DNA from: Alphaproteobacteria bacterium
GTDB taxonomy: Bacteria; Pseudomonadota; Alphaproteobacteria; GCA-2731375
NCBI GenBank assembly: GCA_016776605.1
Contig: JADHTB010000001.1
Span: forward strand, 372,001 to 436,000
Direction: 5' to 3'
Length of the DNA stretch: 64,000 nt
Shown here: positions 1-9,000 of the stretch, one piece after another
Layout of the letters: every line of letters starts with the position of its first letter
How positions within the stretch are numbered: position 1 is the stretch's first letter
Program-made: the position numbers and the translations under genes
Notes under the pieces: model-generated
What the model was told of the DNA's origin: nothing
The model's input: only the letters and a program-made list of their open reading frames with translations
Database searches by the model: none

Positions 1-1004
1 TGATGATACCGGTACCACCCAGGATCGGTTCCCGGATCACCGGGGCGCTGATCACCCGGCGGTCAAGCACGATGGCGAACGGTTTGCGGACGTTCTTGGC
101 GGTCACATCGCCAAACCGCTTGGCGCCAACGGAATCAAAGCGGAACGAGACCACGGGCTGGTTGTCCTGAAAAGTCGCGGCACTGTCCACCAGAGTATCG
201 CCGCTGACCATGACCCGCTTGCGCACCACGTACATGTTGGCGGGGCTGCCATCGGGTCTGCGTTCATCGGATTCCAATAATTCCGAACCGGGAGGGGTCC
301 GCGCCCCGGCCATGATCTCGGCCGGCGAGGTGGTCACGTCGACCAGACGAAAGACCATCTTGGCGGTCTTGCCCAGGATGGCTTTCAACCGCTCGGGGTC
401 TTGCAGTCCCGGCACCTGAACCAGTATGCGCTCGTCCCCCTGGCGCTGGATGGTCGGCTCCCGCGTGCCCAATTCATCGATGCGCCGGCGCACGATCTCA
501 ATCGATTGCTTGATCGCCGAACTGCGTCTCTCGCGGATCGCCGCCTCGGTCAGGGTAATGGAAATCTGATTACCATTCACCACCTCGACCTCGAGGTCCC
601 GGCCGCCCGCGACGCCGATAACGGTATTGCCCTGGACCGGCACCGCCAATTTTTTGATTTCCGCTACCGCCAGATCCATTTGCCCAGGGTCGCGTATGGT
701 CACGGTGACGGCGTTGTTGCGCTCGCCCAGATCCCGATAACCGATACGCTTGCCGCGCAGGGCGGGACGCACCGAATCCACCAGGGTATCCAGGCGTTCC
801 TTCACCACGACTTCAGCCTCGACCTCCAACAGCAGGTGCGAGCCACCCTGCAAATCCAGGCCCAGGTTGACCTGCTTATGGGGCAGCCAGTCTGGCAGTC
901 CCTCGGCGGTCTCTTTGGACAGAAAATTCGGCATCGTAAAGGCCAGGCCGAGCACACACAAAAGCGCGACCAGGGTAACTTTCCAAGGGGCGAAATACAG
1001 CATG
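1..1004 (-). CDS. secD: Protein translocase subunit SecD (C-terminal part off the left edge)
   Basis: SecD is an inner-membrane subunit of the SecDF-YajC complex that uses the proton gradient to help pull secreted proteins across the membrane. About 334 N-terminal residues are visible. A transmembrane segment lies at about residues 8-25, followed by the SecD signature LGLDLQGG near 47-54 and the long periplasmic P1 region. The protein still reads cleanly (RRVISAPVIREPILGGTG) when it runs off position 1, so the remaining transmembrane half lies outside the window. The ATG at 1002-1004 is 17 bases after the yajC stop, with only a weak ribosome site, consistent with coupling to yajC. Identification is firm from motif and context. 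Confidence 0.96.
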
Positions 1005-1021
1005 GTAAGGGCGGTTGTGAC

Positions 1022-1486
1022 CTACTTCTTGGAGCCGAAGCTAAATATTGATTTTCTAGGGGCCGGGGCGTCGCCACCCTCCGTATTGCCATCGCCGTCA
1101 GCCTTGGTGTCATCCTTGCCACCACCACTGCCACCGCCACTGCCACCGCCACTGGCGCCGCTATTCGCCACCGGCGCGCCCTTACTGAGCACATCCGCCA
1201 GAGTTGATGAAATCACTTTGACCCGGACATTTTCCGCCAATTCCACCTGCACGGTGGTTTCATCGATAACCTTGGTCACCTTGCCCATCATGCCGCCGCC
1301 CGTAACCACCTGATCGCCACGGCGTACATTCGACACCATTTCGCGATGGTCCTTGGCCTTTTTTTGCTGCGGGCGGATCAAAAAGAACCAAAAAACCACG
1401 AAAATCAGCAACAAGGGCATCAATTGAATAAACATGTCACCGCCGGGCGCACCGCCGGCCTGCGCATAAGCGGGCGAAATCAGCAT
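1022..1486 (-). CDS. yajC: Sec translocon accessory protein YajC
   Basis: YajC is a small single-span membrane protein that associates with SecDF. The 154-residue product has a hydrophobic segment at about residues 19-37 followed by the family hallmark RPQQKKAKDH at 38-47, then the conserved region VRRGDQVVTGGGMMGKV. The family is usually 85-115 residues. The excess here is a C-terminal tail that is almost pure glycine/serine and then acidic (SGGGSGGGSGGGKDD), ending in a basic patch. A GGAG ribosome site precedes the ATG at 1486. It heads a yajC-secD operon, in the usual alphaproteobacterial order. The tail is probably a flexible tether with no enzymatic role. Confidence 0.97.
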   Translation of the reverse strand: MLISPAYAQAGGAPGGDMFIQLMPLLLIFVVFWFFLIRPQQKKAKDHREMVSNVRRGDQVVTGGGMMGKVTKVIDETTVQVELAENVRVKVISSTLADVLSKGAPVANSGASGGGSGGGSGGGKDDTKADGDGNTEGGDAPAPRKSIFSFGSKK

Positions 1487-1608
1487 AAAAAAAATCTCCG
1501 GTATCTGCTTGAGGCGGGCGGACTATAGCCCCGCCGTTGTGGATTGCAAACGCTAAAGCATTGTATCAGGCACCGTTTCACTCGTCACAAATTTAGAGCA
1601 GGCCCAGT

Positions 1609-1640
1609 TTAGAGCAGTTCCGAGATATTCTGAACCATTT
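1609..1640. repeat. Degenerate partial copy of the CTAG-ended intergenic repeat
   Basis: The stretch TTAGAGCAGTTCCGAGAT, followed by ATTCTGAACC, resembles the left module of the repeat seen intact at 7894 and 57223 (CTAGAGCAATTCCGAA), but the right arm is not recognisable. It sits in the spacer between the divergent yajC and DUF815 ATPase genes. A short related word, TTAGAGCA, also occurs at 1593-1600. This is similarity by eye only. Confidence 0.4.
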
Positions 1641-1705
1641 GACCGCCAGGGCCGGTACGATTAGGTTGCCGCCCTTCCGATATCAAAAGGCCCCATAGGA
1701 ACCCC

Positions 1706-2593
1706 ATGTCCGCTTCGAAGTCCGACAATACGCCTAGCCCGAACCTTGAACTTGCCCCGCTGCTGGGCCGTATCGCCGATGCTCTGGACCGGCTCTCGCC
1801 GTCACCAGCCAGCAACATCGACCTGGACGGCGCCGATGCCTTCGTCTGGCACGCGGACGAGGCGACGTTGGAGCCGATAACCAAAGTCAGCCGCATCGAT
1901 CTGCATCTGTTGCAGGGCATCGAGAGCCAATGCGACACCCTGTCGGAAAACACCCGCCGCTTCGCCGCCGGGCTGCCGGCCAACAATGCCTTGCTATGGG
2001 GCGCCCGCGGCATGGGCAAAAGCAGTTTGGTGAAGGCGATCCACGGCGCCATCGTCGAGGCGGCGCCGGGCAGCCTGAAACTGGTGGAAATCCACCGCGA
2101 GGATATCCCCTCCCTACCCCGGTTGTTGAAATTGCTGCGCCACGGCAGCCATCGTTTTGTGCTGTTTTGCGACGACCTGTCCTTCGACAACGACGACGCC
2201 TCGTACAAATCCCTGAAGGCCGTGCTGGAAGGCGGCATCGAGGGCCGGCCCGGTAACGTCATATTTTATGCCACCTCGAACCGCCGGCATCTGATGCCCC
2301 GGGACATGATGGAGAATGAGCGTTCAACGGCGATCAATCCGTCAGAAGCAGTGGAGGAAAAGGTTTCCCTATCCGACCGTTTCGGTTTGTGGCTGGGTTT
2401 TCACAATTGCAGCCAGGAAGAATTCATCGCCATGCTGGATGGCTATTGCCGCCATTACAGCCTGTCGATTGGAGCCGCCGAACTGCGCGCCGAAGCCATA
2501 GAATGGTCCGTGACCCGTGGCGCCCGCAACGGCCGGGTGGCCTGGCAATTCATCCAGGACCTGGCCGGCCGCCTGGGCGTCACGATTGACTAA
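1706..2593 (+). CDS. DUF815-family AAA ATPase
   Basis: This 295-residue protein is an ATP-binding protein of the DUF815 family, which is conserved in many alphaproteobacteria but has no settled function. A Walker A motif GARGMGKS lies at residues 99-106 and a Walker B-like segment FVLFCDDLSFD at about 151-161. The following ILE/ALA-rich region and the sequence YATSNRRHLMPRDM match the sensor-1 area of the family. The gene sits between yajC (divergent) and the LysM/LytM lipoprotein (convergent, 12 bases apart), a neighbourhood that recurs in the class. That suggests, but does not show, a link to the cell envelope. The start ATG has a weak AGGAA site upstream. Length is normal for the family. 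Confidence 0.92.
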   Translation: MSASKSDNTPSPNLELAPLLGRIADALDRLSPSPASNIDLDGADAFVWHADEATLEPITKVSRIDLHLLQGIESQCDTLSENTRRFAAGLPANNALLWGARGMGKSSLVKAIHGAIVEAAPGSLKLVEIHREDIPSLPRLLKLLRHGSHRFVLFCDDLSFDNDDASYKSLKAVLEGGIEGRPGNVIFYATSNRRHLMPRDMMENERSTAINPSEAVEEKVSLSDRFGLWLGFHNCSQEEFIAMLDGYCRHYSLSIGAAELRAEAIEWSVTRGARNGRVAWQFIQDLAGRLGVTID

Positions 2594-2605
2594 TAAAAAC
2601 GCTCT

Positions 2606-3607
2606 CTAAGACCGTACCAAGATATTCGTAGCGGCGGTTTTTAGTGGCGAAAGGTGCCGCGCCGGATTAACGGCCGCGCGGCCCCGGCGAATTTCAAAGT
2701 GCAATTGCGGACGGCTGATATTGCCGGTGCTGCCCGAACGCGCGATCGTTTGCCCCCGGCGCACCACATCGCCGACCTTCACGACCAGGGTCTGGTTGTG
2801 GCCATAGGCGGTCAGCCAGCCGCCCCGATGGCGCAACAACAAAAGATTGCCAAAGCCACGCAATTCGTTGCCCGCGTAAACCACCACGCCGTTATCCGCC
2901 GCCCGTACCGCCGTGCCCTTTTTCACGGCGATATTGATGCCATCGTTATGCAGACCATTGGGTTTGACACCAAAGCGCGAGATCACCCGGCCCTTGACGG
3001 GCCAGGCAAAGCGGCCCCCCGCACGGGCCGGCGGCCGGGTGGTTACGGGACGCCTGTTTTTGGGCTTGAGCGATGGTACGGGCGCGGCGGAGGGTTTTTC
3101 TTTCGAGGCCGTTTTTATCGCGGATTTAGCGGCGATTTCAGGCCGCGTCCCGGCGGGATTATCGCTGGCGGGCAGCCGCAAGCGTTGGCCGGGCCGGATC
3201 TTGTAGGGCGGCGGCACTTTATTTTCCCGGGCCAGGGCATAAAGCGAGACGCGGCGCTGGCGGGAAATGGAATACAGGGTGTCGCCGGCGGCAACCTGAT
3301 GATAGCGCAGGCTGGGAATTTGCAGCCGCTGCCCCCGGCGCAATCGATAGGGCGGTGCCAGATCGTTAGCAGAGATCAAATCCCGCAGGGCGACGCCGGA
3401 GCGCCGGGCGATGGCGTAAAGGGTTTCGTCCGCCGCCACCGTGTAATCCCCGACCGTCAGGGGTATTGCCGCGGACCGGTCGGTCGGCTTGTCTTTGCCG
3501 CTGCTTATGGTGCCATAGATCACGGGCGCGGGAACCGGGCGGGTGCAGGCCGCCAGCAGCAACAGCGTCCCCAGCACCAACATCGATTTCGCCAAATATA
3601 CCCACAT
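2606..3607 (-). CDS. LysM / degenerate LytM (M23) lipoprotein, NlpD-like amidase activator candidate
   Basis: The product is an envelope lipoprotein of about 333 residues. I chose the ATG at 3605-3607 rather than an upstream TTG because it puts a short signal peptide directly before the lipobox LLAAC (Cys about residue 21). Two LysM domains follow at about 55-98 and 103-146, then a Pro/Lys-rich linker and an M23 domain from about 200. In that domain the metal ligands look lost: the usual HxGxD reads NDGIN and the usual HLHFE reads QLHFE. NlpD and EnvC have similarly degenerate LytM domains and activate cell-wall amidases instead of cutting peptidoglycan, so that role is inferred here. It is the last gene of the serS-surE-pcm run. 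Confidence 0.9.
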   Translation of the reverse strand: MWVYLAKSMLVLGTLLLLAACTRPVPAPVIYGTISSGKDKPTDRSAAIPLTVGDYTVAADETLYAIARRSGVALRDLISANDLAPPYRLRRGQRLQIPSLRYHQVAAGDTLYSISRQRRVSLYALARENKVPPPYKIRPGQRLRLPASDNPAGTRPEIAAKSAIKTASKEKPSAAPVPSLKPKNRRPVTTRPPARAGGRFAWPVKGRVISRFGVKPNGLHNDGINIAVKKGTAVRAADNGVVVYAGNELRGFGNLLLLRHRGGWLTAYGHNQTLVVKVGDVVRRGQTIARSGSTGNISRPQLHFEIRRGRAAVNPARHLSPLKTAATNILVRS

Positions 3608-3667
3608 AAGGATACGATACTCTCTCACCGCCCCCAACGGCAAACTCGGGGCCTTGCGGGGACAAAT

Positions 3668-4309
3668 TTATTTGCGGCCGATTGGCATGCCATCCACCAG
3701 GGGGACAAAACGGACATCCAGCAAAGCCTCTTCCTGGAAACCATCGCTGCTTCGGGTCAGCCGGATCAGGGTCTGATCACCCGGCGGCCCCACGGGCACC
3801 ACCATGATACCCCCCTCAGCCAATTGATCAGCCAGCGTAGCCGGCAGTTGCCGCGCGGCGGCGGTCACGATGATGCGGGCAAAAGGCGCCAATTCCGGCC
3901 AGCCGCGGTTACCGTCGCCCAATCGCGTGGTGATATTGTGCAGCTTCAGGATCGCGAAGCAGGCTTCGGCCTGGGCCAGCAGGGAACGGTAGCGTTCAAT
4001 CGTGCAAACGCGGCGGCATAATTTTGACAGAACAGCGGCCTGATAGCCGGAGCCAGTGCCGATTTCCAAGACCCGGTCGCGGGGCCCCAATTGCAAGGCC
4101 TGGGTCATGAAGGCAACGATGAATGGTTGGCTGATGGTCTGGCCCTGGCTGATCGGCAGGGGCAGATTGTCGTAGGCTTCCGAACGCAGGGCTTCGGGTA
4201 CGAACAATTCCCGGGGCACCCTTTCAATGGCGCCCAGGACCCGTTTGTCGGTAATGCCCTGCTTGCGCAGCTCCATGATGAGGCGGATCTTGGGCGCCTC
4301 GTAGGTCAT
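3668..4309 (-). CDS. pcm: Protein-L-isoaspartate O-methyltransferase
   Basis: Pcm methylates abnormal L-isoaspartyl residues with S-adenosylmethionine, starting repair of aged proteins in the cytoplasm. The 213-residue length is typical. The family segment ISQGQTISQPFIVAFM is at about 53-68 and SAM-binding motif I, VLEIGTGSGYQAA, at about 80-92. The later motif ARIIVTAAA and the C-terminal RFVPLVDG also match. The gene lies 22 bases after surE and ahead of the LysM/LytM lipoprotein gene. The surE-pcm-nlpD order is also seen in enterobacteria, where rpoS follows; here no rpoS is present, as expected for this class. Confidence 0.96.
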   Translation of the reverse strand: MTYEAPKIRLIMELRKQGITDKRVLGAIERVPRELFVPEALRSEAYDNLPLPISQGQTISQPFIVAFMTQALQLGPRDRVLEIGTGSGYQAAVLSKLCRRVCTIERYRSLLAQAEACFAILKLHNITTRLGDGNRGWPELAPFARIIVTAAARQLPATLADQLAEGGIMVVPVGPPGDQTLIRLTRSSDGFQEEALLDVRFVPLVDGMPIGRK

Positions 4310-4331
4310 CTCAATGCCCCTGATTTTATCC

Positions 4332-5114
4332 CTAAAACGCCGCTTTAAGTTGTTTCAGGGTCTTGTTTTCAGTCAGATCCAAATGTAGGGGCGTGATGGC
4401 GATACGTCCGGCTTCGGTAACCGCCAGGTCGGTGCCGGCCTTGGGCACGCCCTGGATGGGGCGAAAGCCAATCCAATAGTAGGGCTGCTCCCGCGCGTCG
4501 ATGCGTTGCTCTATATTCAGGGCCGAGAAATCGCGCCGGCCCTGGCGGCAGACCTCGACGCCCTGAACCTCGTTGGGCAGAACATCCGGGAAGTTGACAT
4601 TCATCAGCACATCCTTGGACCAGCCCAGAGCCACCAAACGGCGGATTATATCGCCGGCATGTTTTTCCGCCGTGGGCCAATGCATCACCTTGCGGTTGGC
4701 GAACGACTGGCTTAAGGCGATGGACGGCACCCCGACCAGGGTGCCTTCCATCGCGGCGGCGATGGTGCCCGAATAAGTCACGTCCTCGCCCATGTTGGCG
4801 CCCCGATTGACGCCGGACAACAATAGAGCCGGCGGCTTGTCGGCCATTACCTGGTTCATCGCCATCATTACGCAATCGGTCGGCGTACCACGCACGGCGA
4901 ATTTTCGGGCGGAAATCTTGCGCAATCGCAATGGCGCGGTCAACGTCAGGGAATGGCCCGCGCCGCTATGTTCGGTCTCCGGCGCCACCACCCAGACATC
5001 GTCGGACAGGGCAGAGGCGATGCGCTGCATCACCTTCATGCCGGGGGCATTAATGCCGTCGTCATTGGTCAAAAGAATACGTGTACGCCGTAGATCGGCA
5101 AGTTTTGGGGCCAT
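4332..5114 (-). CDS. surE: 5'/3'-nucleotidase SurE
   Basis: SurE is a metal-dependent phosphatase acting on nucleoside 5'- and 3'-monophosphates, linked to stationary-phase survival. The 260-residue product carries the metal-binding motif LLTNDDGINAPG (Asp18-Asp19) near the N-terminus and the family signature SGVNRGANMGED at about 100-111, followed by YSGTIAAAMEG. Its ATG lies 2 bases beyond the serS stop, so translational coupling with serS is likely. Length and motifs are normal and nothing is missing. Confidence 0.97.
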   Translation of the reverse strand: MAPKLADLRRTRILLTNDDGINAPGMKVMQRIASALSDDVWVVAPETEHSGAGHSLTLTAPLRLRKISARKFAVRGTPTDCVMMAMNQVMADKPPALLLSGVNRGANMGEDVTYSGTIAAAMEGTLVGVPSIALSQSFANRKVMHWPTAEKHAGDIIRRLVALGWSKDVLMNVNFPDVLPNEVQGVEVCRQGRRDFSALNIEQRIDAREQPYYWIGFRPIQGVPKAGTDLAVTEAGRIAITPLHLDLTENKTLKQLKAAF

Positions 5115-5116
5115 GG

Positions 5117-6385
5117 TCAGCCGATCCTTGTCATTCCGCCTAAATAAGGTTGCAAAGCCTCCGGTATGGCAAAGCCACCGTCGGCAAATTGATAATTTTC
5201 CATCACCGCGATCAGCGTCCTGCCCACCGCCAGACCGGAACCGTTCAGAGTATGGACGAAACCGGTACCTTTGCCCTGTTTCGGCTTGAACCGCGCACTC
5301 ATGCGCCGGGCCTGAAAGTCACCGCAATTGGAACAGGAGGAAATCTCGCGGTAGCAATCCTGCCCCGGCATCCAGCCTTCCAGGTCATAGGTCCGCTGGG
5401 CGGAAAACCCCATATCGCCGCTGCTGAGCAACATCGCCCGATAGGGTATGCCAAGACGTTGCAGGATGGCTTCCGCGCAGGCCGTCATGCGTTCGTGTTC
5501 CTCGCCGGACTGATCGGGATGGCTGATGGAAACCATTTCGACCTTGTAGAATTGATGCTGCCGCAGCATGCCCCGGGTATCACGCCCCGCCGCACCCGCT
5601 TCCGAGCGGAAACAAGGGGTATGGGCAATAAAGCGCAAGGGCAGATCCGCCTCGGCCAGGACTTCGTCGCGCACCAGATTGGTCAGCACCATTTCCGCCG
5701 TGGGGATCAGGTAAAAGCCATCGGTGGTCTTGAATAGGTCATCCTCGAATTTCGGCAGATTACCGGTGCCAAAAGCCGTGTGCTCACGCACCAGCAGGGG
5801 CACGGAGGTTTCCGTATAGCCGAATTCTTCGGTGTGAATATCCAACATGAAGGCGGCCAGGGCTCGCTCCAGACGGGCCAGGGCACCGCGCAGAACAACA
5901 AAGCGGGCGCCGGACAATTTCGAGGCCGCCTCGAAATCCATCAATCCCAGGGCCTCGCCAATTTCGAAATGTTGCTTTGCTTCGAAATCAAACACCGGCA
6001 GTGCACCATGCCGGCGCACTTCGATATTCGCCTCTTCATCCGCGCCCACGGGCACGCCCGGCTCCGGTTGATTGGGCAAACCCGAAAGTGTCTCCCGCAA
6101 AGCCTGGGACAAATCCCGCTCCAGCTCTTCGCCGGCCTGCAAGGCGTCCTTCAACTCTCCGACTTCAGCGATCAGGCCGTCCGCGTTCTCGCCCTTGGAT
6201 TTGGCCGCGCCGATCTGCTTCGACAACGCGTTTCGGCGATTCTGAATTTCCTGCAGGCTGGTTCGATTGGCCCGGGCCTGTACATCCTGCGCCAGGATTT
6301 CCTGCGCCTGCGGGGCAACGCCGCGGGCGGCCAGACCGGCATCAAAGGCATCGGGATTGTCGCGGATCCAGCGCAGATCGTACAT
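5117..6385 (-). CDS. serS: Seryl-tRNA synthetase
   Basis: SerS charges tRNA-Ser. The 422-residue class II synthetase begins [15 protein letters not shown] and has the N-terminal antiparallel coiled-coil arm to about residue 105 that grips the tRNA extra arm. Motif 2 ([17 protein letters not shown]) and motif 3 ([16 protein letters not shown]) of the class II catalytic core are intact. It appears to be the first gene of a leftward run serS-surE-pcm-lipoprotein. The 171 bases between it and the next gene to the right hold no convincing gene or hairpin. Confidence 0.97.
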   Translation of the reverse strand: MYDLRWIRDNPDAFDAGLAARGVAPQAQEILAQDVQARANRTSLQEIQNRRNALSKQIGAAKSKGENADGLIAEVGELKDALQAGEELERDLSQALRETLSGLPNQPEPGVPVGADEEANIEVRRHGALPVFDFEAKQHFEIGEALGLMDFEAASKLSGARFVVLRGALARLERALAAFMLDIHTEEFGYTETSVPLLVREHTAFGTGNLPKFEDDLFKTTDGFYLIPTAEMVLTNLVRDEVLAEADLPLRFIAHTPCFRSEAGAAGRDTRGMLRQHQFYKVEMVSISHPDQSGEEHERMTACAEAILQRLGIPYRAMLLSSGDMGFSAQRTYDLEGWMPGQDCYREISSCSNCGDFQARRMSARFKPKQGKGTGFVHTLNGSGLAVGRTLIAVMENYQFADGGFAIPEALQPYLGGMTRIG

Positions 6386-6556
6386 GGCGTCGTATCTCTG
6401 ATTTACTTTGCTTCAGTCGGGATTTGGCGGTTGGTGGCTTGCGGGCTCAACACGGTCGCGGCTGAAAAAATCGAACCGCAGAAGAGCGCGCTCTGTATAC
6501 GCCCACCACCCTTATCCGTCCAGCGTTGCCCAAAGCGGCCTTTCCGGTCAGGCCCC

Positions 6557-7861
6557 CTAACCCAACACCGAGAAACTGCTGTCCGGATTGATCTCGCGGT
6601 TACGGGAGAAGAAGCCGATGTTGGCCTGGCGCTTGGTATAGCGGTAATCGAAGCGCACCGGTTCGGCGTCATGGTCGTGGCCGGCCTGACATTGGCTGAC
6701 CAGTTCCGCCATCATGGCGCCCGCGACCGGGGCATTCTTGAATTGATTGCCGGAGGTCCCGACCGCCATGTAAAAGCCCGGCAGATCGGAACAGTCATAG
6801 ATCGGAATCCAGTCATCCGTGACGTCATAGAGAGAGACCACGCCGGTGGCCCGGGACGGGATTTGCAAACCGGGAATGCGTTGTCCCGCCCGCAAGGCCT
6901 GGGTTTGCCATTGCGCGGTAAATTCCGTGTTGTAGTCGTCAGGGTCAACCCATTCCCGCCCGTCGCATTCGGGGTCCTCGCTGCCGAACAGGATATGGTT
7001 GCCGACCTCGGGTCGGCTGTAACAGGAAATATCGTTGTCAGAGGCCACCGGGCCATGGGTCATGTAATCAAACCCATCTGGCGCCGGCAGGTGCACCACT
7101 TCCTGACGCAGCGCCCGGGTTTTGATTTTCATGCCCTGATCGACGCCGGCCATGCTGTTGATTTTGGCTGAATGGGGGCCAGCCACGTTGATCACCACGG
7201 GTGCGTCTATTTCATCCCCGTTGGCCAGCGTAATGCCGCATACCTTGCCATTGGCCCGGCGGATCATCGTCACATCAGCGTTGAAACGAAACCTGGCCCC
7301 CGCCGCCTCCGCCGCGACCTGTAGATTGTGGGTGGCCAATTGCGGGTCGCCGATATAGCCCGCCTGGGGCGTGAAAACCGCACCCGACACGGTCCCTCCG
7401 TTAGGTTGGCCAAAGGCCGGATCGTCAAGCGTCTTGGCGGGTGCGAAAGATTGCAAATCATAGATCGGCAGGCGTGCCTTCAAGGCGTCGTTGTCCCAAT
7501 CCTCCCAGGCGATGCCCAGGGTATCAAGATTGGCGCAGATCGACGCCATGAAACCGTTGCCGGGGGTTTTCATCACCGCGCAGCCGACTTCCTCGAACCC
7601 GGCCATGCCCCGCTCGTCGTTCACGCCCAGATAATCGGCCCAATGGCGCCAATAATGATAACCCTCGAAGGCCAGGGCGGTGCCGTCCAGGGTGGAATAA
7701 TGGCTGCGGATAATGGCGCACGAGGCCGATGTGGAGCCGTAACCGGCGGCGGGCAGACGGTCCAGGTTCAGACTGCGCCAGCCACGCCGCGCCAGTTCCA
7801 GGCCGACGGCAGCGCCGATGATCCCGGCGCCAATGATAATTGCATCATATTGTTCAGCCAT
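6557..7861 (-). CDS. FAD-dependent oxidoreductase, sarcosine oxidase beta-subunit-like (DAO family)
   Basis: This is a soluble flavoprotein of the D-amino-acid oxidase/glycine oxidase superfamily, which oxidises amines or N-methyl amino acids. Starting at the ATG at 7861 (AGGGA upstream) the N-terminus MAEQYDAIIIGAGIIGAA contains the dinucleotide-binding GxGxxG. The segment ASCAIIRSHYS aligns with the family's RS-Y region near the flavin, and near the C-terminus GTSGNQFKNAP resembles the second FAD-contact region. The closest recognised type is the beta subunit of heterotetrameric sarcosine oxidase, but no alpha, gamma or delta subunit genes are nearby, so the substrate is unknown. A repeat element lies 32 bases upstream. 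Confidence 0.85.
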   Translation of the reverse strand: MAEQYDAIIIGAGIIGAAVGLELARRGWRSLNLDRLPAAGYGSTSASCAIIRSHYSTLDGTALAFEGYHYWRHWADYLGVNDERGMAGFEEVGCAVMKTPGNGFMASICANLDTLGIAWEDWDNDALKARLPIYDLQSFAPAKTLDDPAFGQPNGGTVSGAVFTPQAGYIGDPQLATHNLQVAAEAAGARFRFNADVTMIRRANGKVCGITLANGDEIDAPVVINVAGPHSAKINSMAGVDQGMKIKTRALRQEVVHLPAPDGFDYMTHGPVASDNDISCYSRPEVGNHILFGSEDPECDGREWVDPDDYNTEFTAQWQTQALRAGQRIPGLQIPSRATGVVSLYDVTDDWIPIYDCSDLPGFYMAVGTSGNQFKNAPVAGAMMAELVSQCQAGHDHDAEPVRFDYRYTKRQANIGFFSRNREINPDSSFSVLG

Positions 7862-7893
7862 GGCTACGCATCCCTGCAAAAAAAATCAAAGCG

Positions 7894-7942
7894 CTAGAGC
7901 AATTCCGAAGATCTGAGCATTTTCAGAATGGAAATGCTCTAG
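7894..7942. repeat. CTAG-ended palindromic repeat, 49-base short form
   Basis: The element begins CTAGAGCAATTCCGAA and ends GAAATGCTCTAG. It matches both ends of the 105-base copy at 57223-57327 but lacks that copy's middle module (about 56 bases, roughly 57239-57294). The right part, GAGCATTTTC..GGAAATGCTC, is an imperfect hairpin. It lies in the spacer between divergent genes, so it is not acting as a terminator for either. Confidence 0.85.
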
Positions 7943-8013
7943 GGCATCCTTAACCCGACCTTAATCAGAATCAACTACCTAGAATAGATTGGTCGCTCGG
8001 TGGGGAAAAAATT

Positions 8014-8988
8014 ATGGACCAGCTTGAAGCTGCGGTGCGCACATTTGCGGATACCGCGGCATGGCATGGCGAAGTACCGAGTGGTTGCTTTCCGAATTAT
8101 CTTGGTGTGATGACGGAGATGGCCTTCGTGGCCGATTACCCGCCATCCAACCATCTTTTACCGGTCAACGGCCGGGCCAACAACACACCGCCTCCCAGTT
8201 TTGACGACGGCGAAATATTTTTCGAGCAAGCCGCTATTCACAACGCCGTCATGGCGGCGAAAGAGCAATTTACCATGGTCGAATTGGGCGGCGGTTTCGC
8301 GGCCCGCACCGTTGATGCCCATGCCGCCCTGCAACGTCACAATCCCCTGCCCTGCCGCTTCGTGGTGGTCGAGGCCGAGCCGACCCATTTTGAATGGGCG
8401 CAAAGGCATATGCGCACGAACGGCATTGACCCTGAAGACCACTGGCTGATCAACGCCCTGGTCGGCATCGACAACAAACCGAAATTGTTCATGCTGGGTG
8501 AAGGGTTTTACGGCAACACGCTGGTGCCGGAAGGTGACATTGCCCCGTTCGTGAAGAGATTGAGCGGCGACATTTCTCCCGCGGTTGTTTTACACCACCT
8601 ATTGCTCGAGGCACGCTGCGGCCTGCAGCTGCCCTATAGCGTTGCCAACGGCACCCGGAATTTTGACTATGGCTTTGTCTCCTGCATGCCCCTGCGGGAT
8701 ATGCTACAGCCCTTGGCGCGTGTAGACCTGATGGATATTGATATCCAGGGCGGCGAAAGCGACGTCCTGCCCGCCGCCATGGATGTGCTGAATAAAAAGG
8801 TCAAACGTATTCACCTAGCGACCCACGGCGCCCAGCGACATCAACAGATGTGGGACCTGTTTTTCGAGCATGAATGGCTGTGCGAAGCGGACTATGCCCC
8901 CAATTCCCAACATAAATCGGATTGGGGCAATTTCGAAAACAGCGACGGCATCCTGGATTTGGTCAACATGCGTCTGGACGCCACATAA
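8014..8988 (+). CDS. FkbM-type SAM-dependent methyltransferase
   Basis: The 324-residue protein looks like an FkbM-family methyltransferase, enzymes that O-methylate sugars and other small or exported molecules. Visible motifs are a SAM-binding glycine loop TMVELGGGFAARTVDA at about residues 90-105, the acidic strand FVVVEAEPTHFEWAQ, and the FkbM-typical DLMDIDIQGGESDVL followed by KRIHLATHG. The N-terminal 80 residues (NYLGVMTEMAFVADYPPSN) are not recognised. The ATG is preceded by GGGGAAAA. It stands alone between a divergent flavoprotein gene and a convergent stress operon, so the substrate is unknown. Confidence 0.75.
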   Translation: MDQLEAAVRTFADTAAWHGEVPSGCFPNYLGVMTEMAFVADYPPSNHLLPVNGRANNTPPPSFDDGEIFFEQAAIHNAVMAAKEQFTMVELGGGFAARTVDAHAALQRHNPLPCRFVVVEAEPTHFEWAQRHMRTNGIDPEDHWLINALVGIDNKPKLFMLGEGFYGNTLVPEGDIAPFVKRLSGDISPAVVLHHLLLEARCGLQLPYSVANGTRNFDYGFVSCMPLRDMLQPLARVDLMDIDIQGGESDVLPAAMDVLNKKVKRIHLATHGAQRHQQMWDLFFEHEWLCEADYAPNSQHKSDWGNFENSDGILDLVNMRLDAT

Positions 8989-9000
8989 GGCCTGGGCGCT

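Noticed and set aside
6403-6672. 89-codon leftward frame in the serS spacer
   Set aside because: It runs into the flavoprotein gene in another frame and looks like a shadow of it.
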